The notes: generated from the sequence alone by a model not told the origin. DNA of 49,485 bases from Methyloversatilis sp. XJ19-49 (GCF_024580145.1 NZ_JANINI010000003.1:308062-357546), one strand, 5' to 3'. Counted from the stretch's first letter, positions 1 to 9,000 are shown. Numbers and translations are program-made.

Positions 1-16
1 GTACCATGCCTGCCCC

Positions 17-1261
17 ATGAACTATGAAATCCTGCTCGGCCTGCGCTATGTGCGGGCGAAACGGCGCAACGGCTTCATTTCCTTCATTTCCCTGATTTCC
101 ACGCTCGGTCTGGCGCTGGGCATTGCAGCGCTGATCACGGTGCTGTCGGTGATGAACGGATTCCAGAAGGAGTTGCGCACCCGCATCCTCGGCGTGGCGT
201 CACACGTACAGATCACCGGCTACGACAACGAACTGACCGACTGGCAGCAGGTGGCCGAGCGCGCGCTGCAGAACACCGACGTGAAGGCCGCAGCGCCCTA
301 CGTCAACGAGCAGGCCATGCTGAGCTTCGACCAGACGGTGCGCGGTGCCATGGTGCGCGGCGTGCTGCCGGCGGCCGAAGATGGCGTCGCCGATTTCAGC
401 CAGCACATGCGCGCCGGCCATCTCGCCGACCTGCAGCCGGGCGGGTTCGGCGTGGTGCTGGGCATCGAACTGGCGCGCGCATTGCGCGTTCAGGTCGGCG
501 AAAAGGTGACGCTGATTGCGCCGCAGGGTCTGGTGACGCCGGCGGCGGTGCTGCCCCGGCTGAAGCAATTCACCGTGGTCGGCGTGTTCGAGGCCGGGCA
601 TTTCGAGTACGACGCCAGTCTGGCGCTGATCCACATGCAGGACGCGCAGACGCTGTACCGGATGGAAGACCGCGTGTCGGGCGTGCGGCTCAAGCTGGGC
701 GACCTGTTCGACGCGCCGCGCGTGGCGCGCGATCTGCACGCGCAGATGTCAGGCGACGGTCTGCTGGTTGGCGACTGGACGCGCCAGCACGCCAATTTCT
801 TCCGCGCCATCGCGATCGAGAAGAACATGATGTTCATCATCCTGATGCTCATCGTCGCCGTCGCGGCGTTCAACATCGTGTCCATGCTCATCATGGTGGT
901 GACCGACAAGCAGGCGGACATCGCCATCCTGCGCACGCTGGGTGCCAGCCCGGCCAGCATGATGGCGGTGTTCATCGTGCAGGGCGCGATCATCGGCGGC
1001 GGCGGCCTGCTGCTCGGCGTGGCCGGCGGTGTCGCGCTGGCGTCCAACCTCGACGTGGTCGTGCCGGCCATCGAAGCCATCGCAGGCGTGTCGCTGTGGT
1101 CGGCCGAGGTGTATTTCATTCCCGAGCTGCCGTCTGAAATCCTGTGGTCCGACGTGCTGACGGTGACCGTCATCGGCGGCCTGCTGACGCTGGCTGCGAC
1201 GCTGTACCCGAGCTGGCGCGCGTCGCGCGTGCAGCCGGCGGAGGCGCTGCGCTATGAGTGA
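17..1261 (+). CDS. lolC: Lipoprotein-releasing ABC transporter permease LolC/LolE
   Basis: Inner-membrane permease that extracts outer-membrane lipoproteins from the inner membrane and hands them to LolA. The 414-residue length is normal for the family. The N-terminus ([20 protein letters not shown]) followed by a hydrophobic segment at about 20-45 is typical of LolC/LolE. A large periplasmic domain follows, then three more hydrophobic stretches near 275-295, 320-345 and 375-395, giving the MacB/FtsX-like four-helix plan. It overlaps lolD by 8 bp, so the two are translationally coupled. Many betaproteobacteria have a single LolC/E-type permease that works as a homodimer, so the C versus E label is not meaningful here. 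The gene begins 17 bases into the window; an upstream operon partner cannot be excluded. Confidence 0.93.
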   Translation: MNYEILLGLRYVRAKRRNGFISFISLISTLGLALGIAALITVLSVMNGFQKELRTRILGVASHVQITGYDNELTDWQQVAERALQNTDVKAAAPYVNEQAMLSFDQTVRGAMVRGVLPAAEDGVADFSQHMRAGHLADLQPGGFGVVLGIELARALRVQVGEKVTLIAPQGLVTPAAVLPRLKQFTVVGVFEAGHFEYDASLALIHMQDAQTLYRMEDRVSGVRLKLGDLFDAPRVARDLHAQMSGDGLLVGDWTRQHANFFRAIAIEKNMMFIILMLIVAVAAFNIVSMLIMVVTDKQADIAILRTLGASPASMMAVFIVQGAIIGGGGLLLGVAGGVALASNLDVVVPAIEAIAGVSLWSAEVYFIPELPSEILWSDVLTVTVIGGLLTLAATLYPSWRASRVQPAEALRYE

Positions 1262-1925
1262 CATCGTGCTGAAGTGCGAGGGGCTGACCAAGGTGTTCCA
1301 TCAGGGCAAGGTCGAGGTGCCGGTGCTGTCCGGTGTCGATCTGGCGGTGCTGCGCGGCGAGCGTGTGGCCATCGTCGGCGCCAGCGGATCGGGCAAGAGC
1401 ACCTTGCTGCACCTGCTGGGCGGGCTCGATACGCCCAGTGCGGGCAGCGTGTCGCTGCTCGGCCAGCAGTATTCGACGCTGGGTGAGGCGGCGCGCGGTG
1501 CGCTGCGCAACCGCTCGCTGGGCTTTGTCTACCAGTTCCATCATCTGCTGGCCGAATTCTCCGCGCTCGACAATGTCGCGATGCCGCTGATGATCCGCCG
1601 CCAGTCACGGCTGCAGGCGCGCGAAGCCGCGGCTGCCATGCTGGCCGAAGTCGGGCTGGCGCACCGGGTGGAGCATCAGCCGGGCGAAATGTCCGGCGGC
1701 GAACGCCAGCGCGTGGCCATTGCGCGCGCCCTGGTCACCCAGCCGGCCTGCGTGCTGGCCGACGAGCCGACCGGCAATCTCGACAGCAAGACCGCTGACG
1801 GGGTATTCGACCTGATGCTGACGCTGAGCCGCACGCGCGGCACCAGCTTCGTCATCGTCACCCACGACGAACGGCTCGCCGCACGGGCGGACCGCATCGT
1901 GCGGCTGGTCGACGGCCGGCTTTAG
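1254..1925 (+). CDS. lolD: Lipoprotein-releasing ABC transporter ATP-binding protein LolD
   Basis: Cytoplasmic ATPase that powers lipoprotein release by LolC/E. The 223 residues contain Walker A (GASGSGKST, residues 42-50), a Q-loop around residue 94, the ABC signature MSGGE (146-150), Walker B with its catalytic glutamate (CVLADE, 166-171) and a C-terminal switch histidine (VTHDE). Length and the [14 protein letters not shown] sequence match the LolD/MacB subfamily. The ATG lies inside the end of the permease gene (8-bp overlap), which fixes the start and supports one operon. A REP-like inverted repeat follows the stop codon. Confidence 0.95.
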   Translation: MSDIVLKCEGLTKVFHQGKVEVPVLSGVDLAVLRGERVAIVGASGSGKSTLLHLLGGLDTPSAGSVSLLGQQYSTLGEAARGALRNRSLGFVYQFHHLLAEFSALDNVAMPLMIRRQSRLQAREAAAAMLAEVGLAHRVEHQPGEMSGGERQRVAIARALVTQPACVLADEPTGNLDSKTADGVFDLMLTLSRTRGTSFVIVTHDERLAARADRIVRLVDGRL

Positions 1926-1934
1926 GCGGATTCA

Positions 1935-1964
1935 AGACGCAAGGTGCAAGATGCAAGGTGCAAG
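1935..1964 (+). repeat. Short direct repeats (gcaaggtgcaag type)
   Basis: Just after lolD the motif gcaaggtgcaag is repeated with small changes (gacgcaaggtgcaag, atgcaaggtgcaagg). It is a short low-complexity direct repeat next to the REP-like element, probably of no coding value. Confidence 0.6.
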
Positions 1965-2004
1965 GCGGCGGTACTGGGCGCCTGCCGCGATCGGCACCGG
2001 CCCC

Positions 2005-2088
2005 TGTGGGAGCGGCGGCCTCGCCGCGATCAGCGCTGCGCTGGTCGATGATCAGCGTGCGGATCGCGGCGAGGCCGCCGCTCCCACA
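2005..2088. repeat. REP/BIME-like inverted repeat, copy 1
   Basis: Two perfect 27-nt inverted arms (2005-2031 and 2062-2088) start with tgtgggagcggcgg and enclose a 30-nt loop. The sequence resembles the head of pseudomonad and xanthomonad REP elements. It lies between lolD and the convergent DUF2062 gene, where it could also stop transcription from both sides. Partial heads (tcccacag) follow at about 2096-2136. Confidence 0.85.
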
Positions 2089-2156
2089 TTAGCGCCTCCC
2101 ACAGTAGCTTTACCCACAGTAGACCCACCCACAGGGGCTGTCGCGCCGCGTCGATT

Positions 2157-2717
2157 CTACGTCTTGCGCCGCTGCGCCCGCGCGCGCCAGCTGCGCAACA
2201 GGTGCCAGCGCCACAGGCCCAGCACCGTGACGTAACCGACCGCGGCCAGCGTCACCGCCAGCAGCGGCAAGCCGATCAGCAATGGCTCGCCCAGGGCCAT
2301 CGCCCAGTCGAACAGGGCGCGTATCCAGCCACCGAATCCGGCACCTTCGGGGATATGCGGTGCGTGGAAGCTCGCGCCGGGTGGCATTGTCAGCCCCAGC
2401 AGCGGCATCACCAACCGACCATAGCCCCAGGCCAAGGCATACAGCGGCACGATGGTCAGCGGGTTGCTGTAGAAGGTGACCGCCATCGACAGTGGCAGGT
2501 TCACACGCAGCAGCACCGCCAGCCCGGCGGCAAACAGCATCTGCAGCGGCCCTGGAATCAGCCCCGCGAAAAGCCCGGCTGCCACGCCGCCGGCACAGCT
2601 GTGTCGGTTCAGGTGCCAAAGCCTGGGATGGCCGAGCCAGTCGGCGAAGGGTGCCAGCCAGCGATTGCGGCGCAGGGTTTCGGTGTCGGGGATGTACTTC
2701 CGGAAGATCTTTTTCAT
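2157..2717 (-). CDS. DUF2062 domain membrane protein
   Basis: A 186-residue protein of the DUF2062 family, recognised by its N-terminus (MKKIFRKYIPDTETLRRNRW), the segment HPRLWHLNRHSCAGGVAAGLF and the downstream FYSNPLTIVPLYALAWGYG. Hydrophobic stretches at about 42-68, 75-105 and 145-170 suggest an integral inner-membrane protein. No function is established for the family. It is convergent with lolD and divergent from comEC (about 90 bp between start codons), so it is probably transcribed alone from the short region at 2718-2806. Confidence 0.85.
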   Translation of the reverse strand: MKKIFRKYIPDTETLRRNRWLAPFADWLGHPRLWHLNRHSCAGGVAAGLFAGLIPGPLQMLFAAGLAVLLRVNLPLSMAVTFYSNPLTIVPLYALAWGYGRLVMPLLGLTMPPGASFHAPHIPEGAGFGGWIRALFDWAMALGEPLLIGLPLLAVTLAAVGYVTVLGLWRWHLLRSWRARAQRRKT

Positions 2718-2806
2718 CGGAGCGGATTATCCGCTGCCGTCGTGACGGCATGGCAATGGTGTGGTTCGAATGACTTCCGGGACGCGCAACGGGATAATCG
2801 TTCGTC

Positions 2807-5215
2807 ATGATCACACCCGTCGCGCTGTCGCTCGTTGCCGGTACATGGCTCGCTCAGCAGCAGGCCGAGTTGCCCGCGCCTGTCACGCTCTTTGGCCTGT
2901 CGGCCCTTGCGCTGCTGCTGGTGCTGTGTGCTTCGACCCGACTCACGCGCGCTGCATCCGACAGCGCCCTCTGCGTCTCGGTTGCACTGGCCGCCTTCGT
3001 GTGGGCCAGCGCAACAGGGCATGTTGCGCTGGCCGACCGTCTGTCGCACGCGCTCGAAGGGCAGGATATCGACCTGACTGGCGTGATCGCGGGGCTGCCG
3101 CAGCGGGTGGAAAGGGGCCAGCGCTTCGATCTTGCGGTCGAGCAGGCACCGTCCGGCGTGCCACGGCGCATCGCCCTCACCTGGTACGACGGTCGCGACG
3201 CGGATTCGCCGGCATCCGGAGCGGCGCCGCCGCTGCAGGCCGGCAGCCGCTGGCAGCTTCGGGTACGCCTGAAGCGACCGCACGGCAACATGAATCCGCA
3301 CGGGTTCGACTACGAAGCCTGGCTGTTCGAACGCGGCATCGGCGCGACCGGTCATGTGCGTGCCGGCGGCGAAGGACGACAGGCGCAGCGGCTGATCGCC
3401 GTTCGGGCGGGCGGGCTCACGGCATGGATCGATGCGCGACGCGACGCGGTGCGGTCGCGTTTCACGGCGGTGATGCACGACGACGCGCTGGCCGAGGAGC
3501 CGGCGTGGCAATGGGCCGGCGTGCTGATCGCGCTGGCGATCGGCGACCAGCGGGCGATCCCGCCGGCACACTGGGACCTGTTCGAACGCGCCGGCCTGAC
3601 ACATCTGGTGTCGATTTCCGGGCTGCACGTCACGATGGTGGCGGCGCTGTCCGGTCTTTTGGTGTCCGCTCTCTGGCGCCGGGTGCCCGCGCTTGCGCTG
3701 CGCTGTGCTGCGCAGCGTGCCGGCATCGTCGCGGGACTGATCGCCGCCACCGCCTACTGCGCGCTGGCCGGTTTCGGCATTCCGGCGCAGCGCACGCTGA
3801 TCATGCTGGCGGTCGCCGGGCTGGCGTTGCTGGCCGGGCGCTTCTCGTCACCTTTCAATGCGCTCGCGCTGGCCGTGTGCGTCGTGTTGCCGCTGCACCC
3901 GATGGCGGTGATGAACCCCGGCTTCTGGCTGTCGTTCGGCGCGGTGGCGCTGCTGTTCTACGCGGCCGCCGGCCATCTGGGAACGCCGCATCCGGTGCGC
4001 AGCTGGCTCGGCGCACAGGCCGCGATCACGCTCGGCCTGGCGCCGCCGATGATGGCGCTGTTCGGTCAGGTGTCGCTGGTGTCGCCGCTGATCAACCTGT
4101 TCGCGATACCGCTGGTCAGCGTGGTCATCACGCCGCTGGTGCTGATCGCCATCGTGCTGCCGCTCGATGCACTGCTGTGGCTGGCGCATGCGCTGACCGC
4201 CGTGCTGATGTGGGCGGTGCAGCGGCTGGTCGCACCCGACTGGGTGTTGTGGCATGCCGCGGCACCGGCCGGCTGGGCGGTCGCGTGCGGGGTGCTCGGT
4301 GCGGCGAACCTGCTGGCGCCGCGCGGCTGGCCCGGACGTGCGCTGGCCGTGCCGCTGATGCTGCCGCTGTTCATGACGCAGGACACCCGGCCGGTGGCCG
4401 GCGCCATGCATGTGGTCGTGCTCGACGTCGGCCAGGGGCTCGCCGTGCATGTGCAGACGGCGCAGTATGACCTGCTGTTCGACACCGGCCCGCGCTACGG
4501 CGCCGAAGCCGATGCCGGCGGGCGGCTCGTGCTGCCCTATCTGCGGGCGATCGGTGTGCGGCGCCTCGACACCCTGATCGTCAGCCATGCCGACAGCGAT
4601 CATTCAGGGGGCGCCGCATCGTTGCTCGCCGGCCTGCCGGTGGGCGAGGTGTTGTCGTCGGTTTCCGCGCACGATGGGCTGCGTCTGGTGCGGCCCGACA
4701 CGCGGGACTGTGCTGCCGGCCAGCGCTGGATGGTGGATGGGGTGCGCTTTGCGATGCTGCATCCGCCGCCCGGTGCCGTTGCACTTGGCGCGCGCAGCAG
4801 CAACGCGCTGTCGTGCGTGTTGCGCATCGACACCGCCCACGGGTCGGCACTGATCACCGGCGATGTGCTGGCCGACGGTGAAGCGGCGCTGCTTGAGGCG
4901 GCTGCGCCGCTGGCTGCCGATCTGCTGGTGAGCCCGCATCACGGCAGCCGCACGTCGTCGACGGAAGCCTTCGTGGAGGCGGTCGACGCCAGCGACGTCG
5001 TGCATGCCGTGGGCTACCGCAACCGCTTCAATCACCCGCATCCGAAAGTGCAGCAACGGTATGCGGACCAGGGCACGGTGCAGTGGCGCAGTGACGCCCA
5101 TGGCGCCGTGGCCTTCGATTTCGCCGCCGTCGGCATCGAGCGCCGCGTGAGTCGCGAGATCGACGCGCGCTACTGGCACAATCGGGTTTTCGGGCAGCAG
5201 GCGGTTGCTCGATGA
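2807..5215 (+). CDS. comEC: DNA internalization-related competence protein ComEC/Rec2
   Basis: Inner-membrane channel that passes single-stranded DNA into the cytoplasm during natural transformation. The 802 residues follow the full family layout: an N-terminal hydrophobic and DUF4131-like region (about 1-200), the central multi-helix Competence domain (about 215-500, including the conserved HLVSISGLHVTMVA) and a C-terminal metallo-beta-lactamase-like domain. The metal motif HADSDHSGG begins at H594, and a second histidine motif SPHHGSRTSS lies further on. It appears intact. No other competence gene is in the window. The ATG was chosen because the upstream 90 bp are shared with the divergent DUF2062 gene. 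Confidence 0.93.
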   Translation: MITPVALSLVAGTWLAQQQAELPAPVTLFGLSALALLLVLCASTRLTRAASDSALCVSVALAAFVWASATGHVALADRLSHALEGQDIDLTGVIAGLPQRVERGQRFDLAVEQAPSGVPRRIALTWYDGRDADSPASGAAPPLQAGSRWQLRVRLKRPHGNMNPHGFDYEAWLFERGIGATGHVRAGGEGRQAQRLIAVRAGGLTAWIDARRDAVRSRFTAVMHDDALAEEPAWQWAGVLIALAIGDQRAIPPAHWDLFERAGLTHLVSISGLHVTMVAALSGLLVSALWRRVPALALRCAAQRAGIVAGLIAATAYCALAGFGIPAQRTLIMLAVAGLALLAGRFSSPFNALALAVCVVLPLHPMAVMNPGFWLSFGAVALLFYAAAGHLGTPHPVRSWLGAQAAITLGLAPPMMALFGQVSLVSPLINLFAIPLVSVVITPLVLIAIVLPLDALLWLAHALTAVLMWAVQRLVAPDWVLWHAAAPAGWAVACGVLGAANLLAPRGWPGRALAVPLMLPLFMTQDTRPVAGAMHVVVLDVGQGLAVHVQTAQYDLLFDTGPRYGAEADAGGRLVLPYLRAIGVRRLDTLIVSHADSDHSGGAASLLAGLPVGEVLSSVSAHDGLRLVRPDTRDCAAGQRWMVDGVRFAMLHPPPGAVALGARSSNALSCVLRIDTAHGSALITGDVLADGEAALLEAAAPLAADLLVSPHHGSRTSSTEAFVEAVDASDVVHAVGYRNRFNHPHPKVQQRYADQGTVQWRSDAHGAVAFDFAAVGIERRVSREIDARYWHNRVFGQQAVAR

Positions 5216-5240
5216 ACGAAGTGGGTTGGTGGGGACAGCC

Positions 5241-5370
5241 CCTGCGGGAGCGGCCTCTCTGGGAGCGGCTCTGTGGGACTGGACCTTGTGGGAGCGGCGG
5301 CCACGCCGCGATGGTGCCGCGACCATCGTTGTGCAGAGTGCGTATCGCGGCGAGGCCGCCGCTCCCACAT
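5241..5370. repeat. REP/BIME-like inverted repeat, copy 2
   Basis: The same element as at 2005-2088. The arms are 5287-5312 and 5344-5369 with one mismatch (ccacg against cgagg). Two or three truncated heads (gggagcggc) precede it from about 5246. It sits in the 228-bp gap between comEC and the hydrolase gene. Confidence 0.82.
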
Positions 5371-5443
5371 TAATCAGATCCGTTGCCGCCCGCAGCGCCC
5401 ATCGTGAATCACCGCAGATGCTTTTTCCAACAGGGCTTGATCA

Positions 5444-6373
5444 ATGGCGACTGGTGTCATCGACAGATTGCGGGCATGGTTCGGCGGTGCGCCGCCTGCA
5501 CCACGCGACGCGCAGCCGCGTCTGCACCGCGTGCAGTGCGCCAATCCGAAAGGGCTGCATCACATGGCCTATGCGGAATGGGGCGACCCGGCGAATCCGC
5601 GCGTGCTGTTGTGCGTGCATGGACTGACCCGGGTCGGGCGCGACTTCGACTTCCTCGCGCAGCAGCTCGCCCGGCACTACCGCGTCGTGTGCCCGGACGT
5701 GGTCGGACGCGGTCGCAGCGACTGGCTGCCGGACGCTGCGAATTACGGCGTGCCGCAGTACGTCGGCGACATGGTGACGTTGATTGCCCGCCTCGGCGTC
5801 GAAGAGGTGCATTGGTTCGGCACCTCAATGGGCGGCCTGATCGGCATGGCGCTCGCCGCGCTGCCGCAGTCGCCGATCACCCGCATGGTGCTGAACGACG
5901 TCGGGCCGGTGGTCACCTCGGTGAGCCTGCGGCGCATCGCGGAGTACGTCGGCAAGGCGCCGAAGTTCGCCAGCCTGGACGAGGCTGACCGGTACATCCG
6001 TACGGTCAGCGCGCCGTTCGGGCCGCTGACCGACGCGCAGTGGCGCCACCTCACCGTGCATTCGACGCGCCCGATCACCGATGGTGGCTTCGAAATGGGT
6101 TATGACCCCGACATCGCCAAGCCGATGCAGGCCATGCTGTTTCTCGGCGATATCGAACTGTGGAATCTATACGAGGCCATCCGCTGCCCGACGCTGTGCG
6201 TACGCGGCGCCGAATCGGATCTGCTGACGCGCGACACGCTGGCGCAGATGGCTGCACGCGGACCCAAAGCCCGCACGCTCGAAATCGCCGGCGTCGGACA
6301 TGCGCCGATGTTCATGGACACCGCGCAGACCGCTCAGATCGAACAATTCCTGACCGAAGGTTTCGCCGCATGA
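5444..6373 (+). CDS. Alpha/beta-fold hydrolase
   Basis: A 309-residue cytoplasmic hydrolase with the alpha/beta fold. The oxyanion-hole region VHG is at 58-60, the nucleophile elbow GTSMGG puts the catalytic serine at 128, and the late histidine lies in GVGHAP near residue 286; an aspartate near residue 260 probably completes the triad. The substrate cannot be told from sequence. The stop overlaps the DUF1415 start (ATGA at 6370), so the two genes are coupled. The ribosome-binding site is weak. A methyl-esterase, lactonase or haloperoxidase-like relative are all possible. Confidence 0.85.
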   Translation: MATGVIDRLRAWFGGAPPAPRDAQPRLHRVQCANPKGLHHMAYAEWGDPANPRVLLCVHGLTRVGRDFDFLAQQLARHYRVVCPDVVGRGRSDWLPDAANYGVPQYVGDMVTLIARLGVEEVHWFGTSMGGLIGMALAALPQSPITRMVLNDVGPVVTSVSLRRIAEYVGKAPKFASLDEADRYIRTVSAPFGPLTDAQWRHLTVHSTRPITDGGFEMGYDPDIAKPMQAMLFLGDIELWNLYEAIRCPTLCVRGAESDLLTRDTLAQMAARGPKARTLEIAGVGHAPMFMDTAQTAQIEQFLTEGFAA

Positions 6374-6942
6374 CGAAAGATGAAGTGATTGCCGCGACGC
6401 GCGACTGGCTGGAGAAGGCCGTGATCGGCCTCAACCTGTGTCCGTTCGCCAAGGCGGTGTATGTGAAGGAACAGGTACGCTACGTGGTCAGCGAAGCGAC
6501 ACATCTCGACGGCTATCTGGAGGATATCGACCGCGAGATCGAATTTCTGGCCGCCGCCGATCCGCAGCAGACCGACACCACCCTGATCATGCATGCCTCG
6601 CTGCTCGAGGATTTTCTCGACTTCAACGACGTGCTCGATCTGGTCGACGACGCGGTGACCGAGCATGGACATGAAGGCGTGCTGCAGGTCGCTGCCTTCC
6701 ATCCGCTTTGGCAGTTCGCCGACACCGAGCCGGATGACATCGGCAACTTCACCAACCGGGCGCCGTTCCCGACCATCCACCTGCTGCGCGAAGCCAGTGT
6801 CACGCGCGCGGTCGACGCTTTCCCGGAAGCGGAAAGCATCTACGAGCGCAACATCGACACGCTGGAAAAGCTGGGTCTCGATGGCTGGCGCGCGCTCGGC
6901 TTGCCGGTCGGGCTCCGGTCCGCGCCAGATTCGAAGTCCTGA
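6370..6942 (+). CDS. DUF1415 domain-containing protein
   Basis: A 190-residue soluble protein of the DUF1415 family, recognised by MTKDEVIAATRDWLEKAV, the motif GLNLCPFAK and the segment VAAFHPLWQFADTEPDD. The family's role is not known; the conserved Cys-Pro and the acidic/histidine cluster hint at an enzyme or metal site, which is only inference. The start is set by the 4-bp overlap with the hydrolase gene; a longer frame reaching upstream is open but lies inside that gene. A strong hairpin follows the stop. Confidence 0.87.
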   Translation: MTKDEVIAATRDWLEKAVIGLNLCPFAKAVYVKEQVRYVVSEATHLDGYLEDIDREIEFLAAADPQQTDTTLIMHASLLEDFLDFNDVLDLVDDAVTEHGHEGVLQVAAFHPLWQFADTEPDDIGNFTNRAPFPTIHLLREASVTRAVDAFPEAESIYERNIDTLEKLGLDGWRALGLPVGLRSAPDSKS

Positions 6943-6948
6943 GTCGCG

Positions 6949-6994
6949 GCGGTTGCGCCGTCAGCGATGGGCCGGACGAGTGCGGCGCAACCGC
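6949..6994. terminator. Hairpin between convergent genes
   Basis: A perfect 12-bp stem (6949-6960 with 6983-6994, gcggttgcgccg) with a 22-nt loop lies between the convergent DUF1415 gene and the 90-residue gene. There is no clear T-run, so it may be a transcription stop for both sides or only an mRNA-stabilising hairpin. Confidence 0.55.
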
Positions 6995-7016
6995 ATGTGG
7001 TCCAGTCGGTGGCGGC

Positions 7017-7289
7017 TCAATCGACTTCCGAAAAATTCGCCAGCTCGGCGCTCAGTTCAGGCCAGTTGTGCGAAAGCCGGTGTACGCCCGCCGGCGTGAC
7101 GACATCGATCGAAAACACCTTCTTGTCAGCGCTGACCAGACCGGCGCCATGGATGGCCGGCTGGGACGCATCCCGGGCGTGGCGCAGCACCACCTTCATC
7201 TGGCGGCCCGGCACGGCCGACTCGAGACGCAGCCGGTTCGAGTGATTGGTCAGATCGACGATGTACTGATTGACGTCTACGTCGTTCAT
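7017..7289 (-). CDS. Small uncharacterised protein (90 aa)
   Basis: An unrecognised 90-residue soluble protein with no signal peptide and no cysteine. A strong aggagg ribosome-binding site at the right distance upstream of the ATG supports it as a real gene. It starts MNDVDVNQYIVDLTNHSNRL and contains alternating charged and hydrophobic residues consistent with a small beta-rich fold. It is divergent from the pseudouridine synthase gene with about 80 bp between them. Function unknown. Confidence 0.7.
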   Translation of the reverse strand: MNDVDVNQYIVDLTNHSNRLRLESAVPGRQMKVVLRHARDASQPAIHGAGLVSADKKVFSIDVVTPAGVHRLSHNWPELSAELANFSEVD

Positions 7290-7369
7290 GGCAGTCCTCC
7301 TGGCAGGTGAAGCATTAGGAAGTCACAACTTCAATCTAGCACCGCTCGCACGCCCGCTCTCCTCAATCG

Positions 7370-8212
7370 ATGCTGCAGTGCAATCGCATGCGAAGATGCG
7401 CCGCTTCTCCGACGATCCGAACCGACTTGTCCGTGACTGTTTCCCTGCCCGACATTCCGCTTGAAATCATCTATCGCGACGAAGTCATGGTCGCGATCAA
7501 CAAGCCGTCCGGTCTTCTGGTGCACCGCACCGCGCTGGACCGGCACGAAACCGAATTTGCGGTGCAGCGGCTGCGCGACCAGATCGGCCAACGCGTGTGG
7601 CCGGTGCATCGGCTGGACCGAGGCACCTCCGGCGTACTCGTGTTCGCACTCGACGCCGTGTCGGCGCATGCTCTGGCAGACCAGTTCGCGCAGCACACGC
7701 CCGACAAGCGCTACCTCGTGCTGGTGCGCGGCCATCCGTCGGAGGCGGGCGTGATCGACCATCCGCTGCGTCGCGTGATCGACGCGATCGACCCGCGCGC
7801 GGCGCGCGAGGGTGCCGAACCCATCGAGGTGCAGCCGGCGCTGACCCGCTACCGACGGCTGGCGACAGTCGAGCTGCCGGTCATGGTCGATCGCTACCCG
7901 AGCAGCCGCTACGCGCTGGTCGAAGCGCTGCCGCTGACCGGCCGCACGCACCAGATCCGTCGCCACATGAATCACATTGCCCACCCGGTGATCGGCGATT
8001 CGACCCATGGCAAGGGCGTGCACAACCGCTATTTTGCGTCCGCCTGGGGCGTGAGCCGGTTGATGCTCGCCTGTATACACATGCAGTTGCGGCATCCGGT
8101 CAGCGGTGATCCGATCACGCTGCAATGCGATCCGGGAGAAGCGTTCGGGCGGCTGGCCGGGGCCTTCGGCTGGAATCCGCCACAGTGCCAGCCCCAGTAT
8201 GAGCGGCCATGA
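7370..8212 (+). CDS. truC: RluA-family pseudouridine synthase, TruC-like
   Basis: Converts a uridine to pseudouridine in RNA; the closest match by eye is TruC, which modifies U65 of tRNA. The 280 residues carry the RluA-family catalytic motif HRLDRGTSG with the catalytic aspartate at residue 83, plus the later motifs LVRGHP, GRTHQIRRHM and HPVIGDSTHG, the last typical of TruC. There is no S4 domain, as expected for TruC. The start is uncertain: a GTG at 7433 would remove 21 residues that look non-homologous and would begin just before the core (IIYRDEVMVAINKPSG). Assignment to U65 is by family resemblance. Confidence 0.85.
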   Translation: MLQCNRMRRCAASPTIRTDLSVTVSLPDIPLEIIYRDEVMVAINKPSGLLVHRTALDRHETEFAVQRLRDQIGQRVWPVHRLDRGTSGVLVFALDAVSAHALADQFAQHTPDKRYLVLVRGHPSEAGVIDHPLRRVIDAIDPRAAREGAEPIEVQPALTRYRRLATVELPVMVDRYPSSRYALVEALPLTGRTHQIRRHMNHIAHPVIGDSTHGKGVHNRYFASAWGVSRLMLACIHMQLRHPVSGDPITLQCDPGEAFGRLAGAFGWNPPQCQPQYERP

Positions 8213-8222
8213 GGGAGTGGCC

Positions 8223-8393
8223 CCTGTGGGAGCGGCCCTGTGGGAGCGGCCCTGTGGGAGCGGCGGCCTCGCCGCGATCTGCGCGTCGATCAACGATCAT
8301 CGCTGCACTGATCGCGGCGAGGCCGCCGCTCCCACAACACCTCACCGCTCCCACAACACCTCGCCGCTCCCACAACACCTCGCCGCTCCCACG
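8223..8393. repeat. REP/BIME-like inverted repeat, copy 3, with tandem heads
   Basis: The core has perfect 27-nt arms at 8253-8279 and 8310-8336. On the left the head cctgtgggagcggc is repeated three times with a 14-nt period (8223-8264). On the right a 19-nt unit (cgctcccacaacacctcgc) is repeated about 3.5 times (8329-8393). This is the most expanded copy in the window and suggests local slippage or repeated insertion of element ends. Confidence 0.85.
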
Positions 8394-8420
8394 ATGGACG
8401 CTCCGGCAACTGAGCACCGC

Positions 8421-8450
8421 CGCGGATCCGCGACATATCGCGGATCCGCG
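8421..8450. promoter_or_regulatory. Doublet of a 12-bp perfect palindrome
   Basis: The palindrome CGCGGATCCGCG occurs twice (8421-8432 and 8439-8450) separated by acatat. Two self-complementary sites side by side look like a paired operator, but the two copies could also pair with each other as an RNA hairpin. They lie about 190 bp upstream of the HES-repeat gene. Confidence 0.5.
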
Positions 8451-8474
8451 GGATTTCGCGGAAGAATGCGCCCG

Positions 8475-8540
8475 TGAAATTTCAAGGCATAAAGATTTTA
8501 ATGTATCAAGTCATTGTTTTTAAATAAATAAAAATTATTG
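8475..8540 (+). promoter_or_regulatory. AT-rich putative promoter/UP region
   Basis: A strongly AT-rich stretch (8480-8540) in an otherwise GC-rich region precedes the HES-repeat gene. A possible sigma-70 pair is ttgttt, a 16-nt spacer and tattgt around 8515-8542. No start site can be fixed from sequence, and an untranslated leader of about 100 bp follows. Confidence 0.4.
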
Positions 8541-8640
8541 TCCGCAACTGGCACGCAAGCTGCTGAGAGGAAGGCGTCGAGAGCACACCGCTCAACCCGA
8601 AACCGGGCGACTGCCTACCCAACCTCAAAGGAGCTTTGCC

Positions 8641-8994
8641 ATGAACAAGATGATCGCTGTCCTGATGTTTGCCGGCCTGACCGTTTCTTCCGCCTCGTTT
8701 GCCGGCAGCACGACCCCCCATGAATCCATCTACGAACCCGGCTACCTGAGCAGCCTGTCGGACAAGGGAGCGCTGGGCGGGCGTGCCGAGACCCGCGACG
8801 TGCTGGCGCACGAGTCGACGTATGACCCGGCCTATCTGCGTGCGCTGAGTCAGGCACCGGCGGGCAAGTCGTTCGACGGTCTCGTGATCAACCACGAGTC
8901 GATCTATGAGCCGGGCGTGCTGCGCGGCTTCACGACGGAGCGCGCAGCGCCGGTGCGCAGCGCGCAGGCGCCTGCAGACCACTCCGCCATCTGA
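8641..8994 (+). CDS. Small exported protein with three HES-x-Y-x-P repeats
   Basis: An unrecognised 117-residue protein with a clear Sec signal peptide (residues 1-21, ending SASFAG). The mature part holds three repeats: HESIYEPGYL (27-36), HESTYDPAYL (57-66) and HESIYEPGVL (85-94), about 29 residues apart, each followed by a short polar helix-like segment. His, Glu/Asp and Tyr at fixed places could bind a metal, but that is inference. An aaggag ribosome-binding site supports the start. It is flanked upstream by an AT-rich region and a palindrome doublet and downstream by a very strong hairpin, so it is probably monocistronic. There is no cysteine. Confidence 0.8.
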   Translation: MNKMIAVLMFAGLTVSSASFAGSTTPHESIYEPGYLSSLSDKGALGGRAETRDVLAHESTYDPAYLRALSQAPAGKSFDGLVINHESIYEPGVLRGFTTERAAPVRSAQAPADHSAI

Positions 8995-9000
8995 TGCGGA

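Noticed and set aside
8223-8393. Regular short repeats considered as a CRISPR array
   Set aside because: Units of 14 and 19 nt are contiguous with no spacers and belong to the REP-like element.
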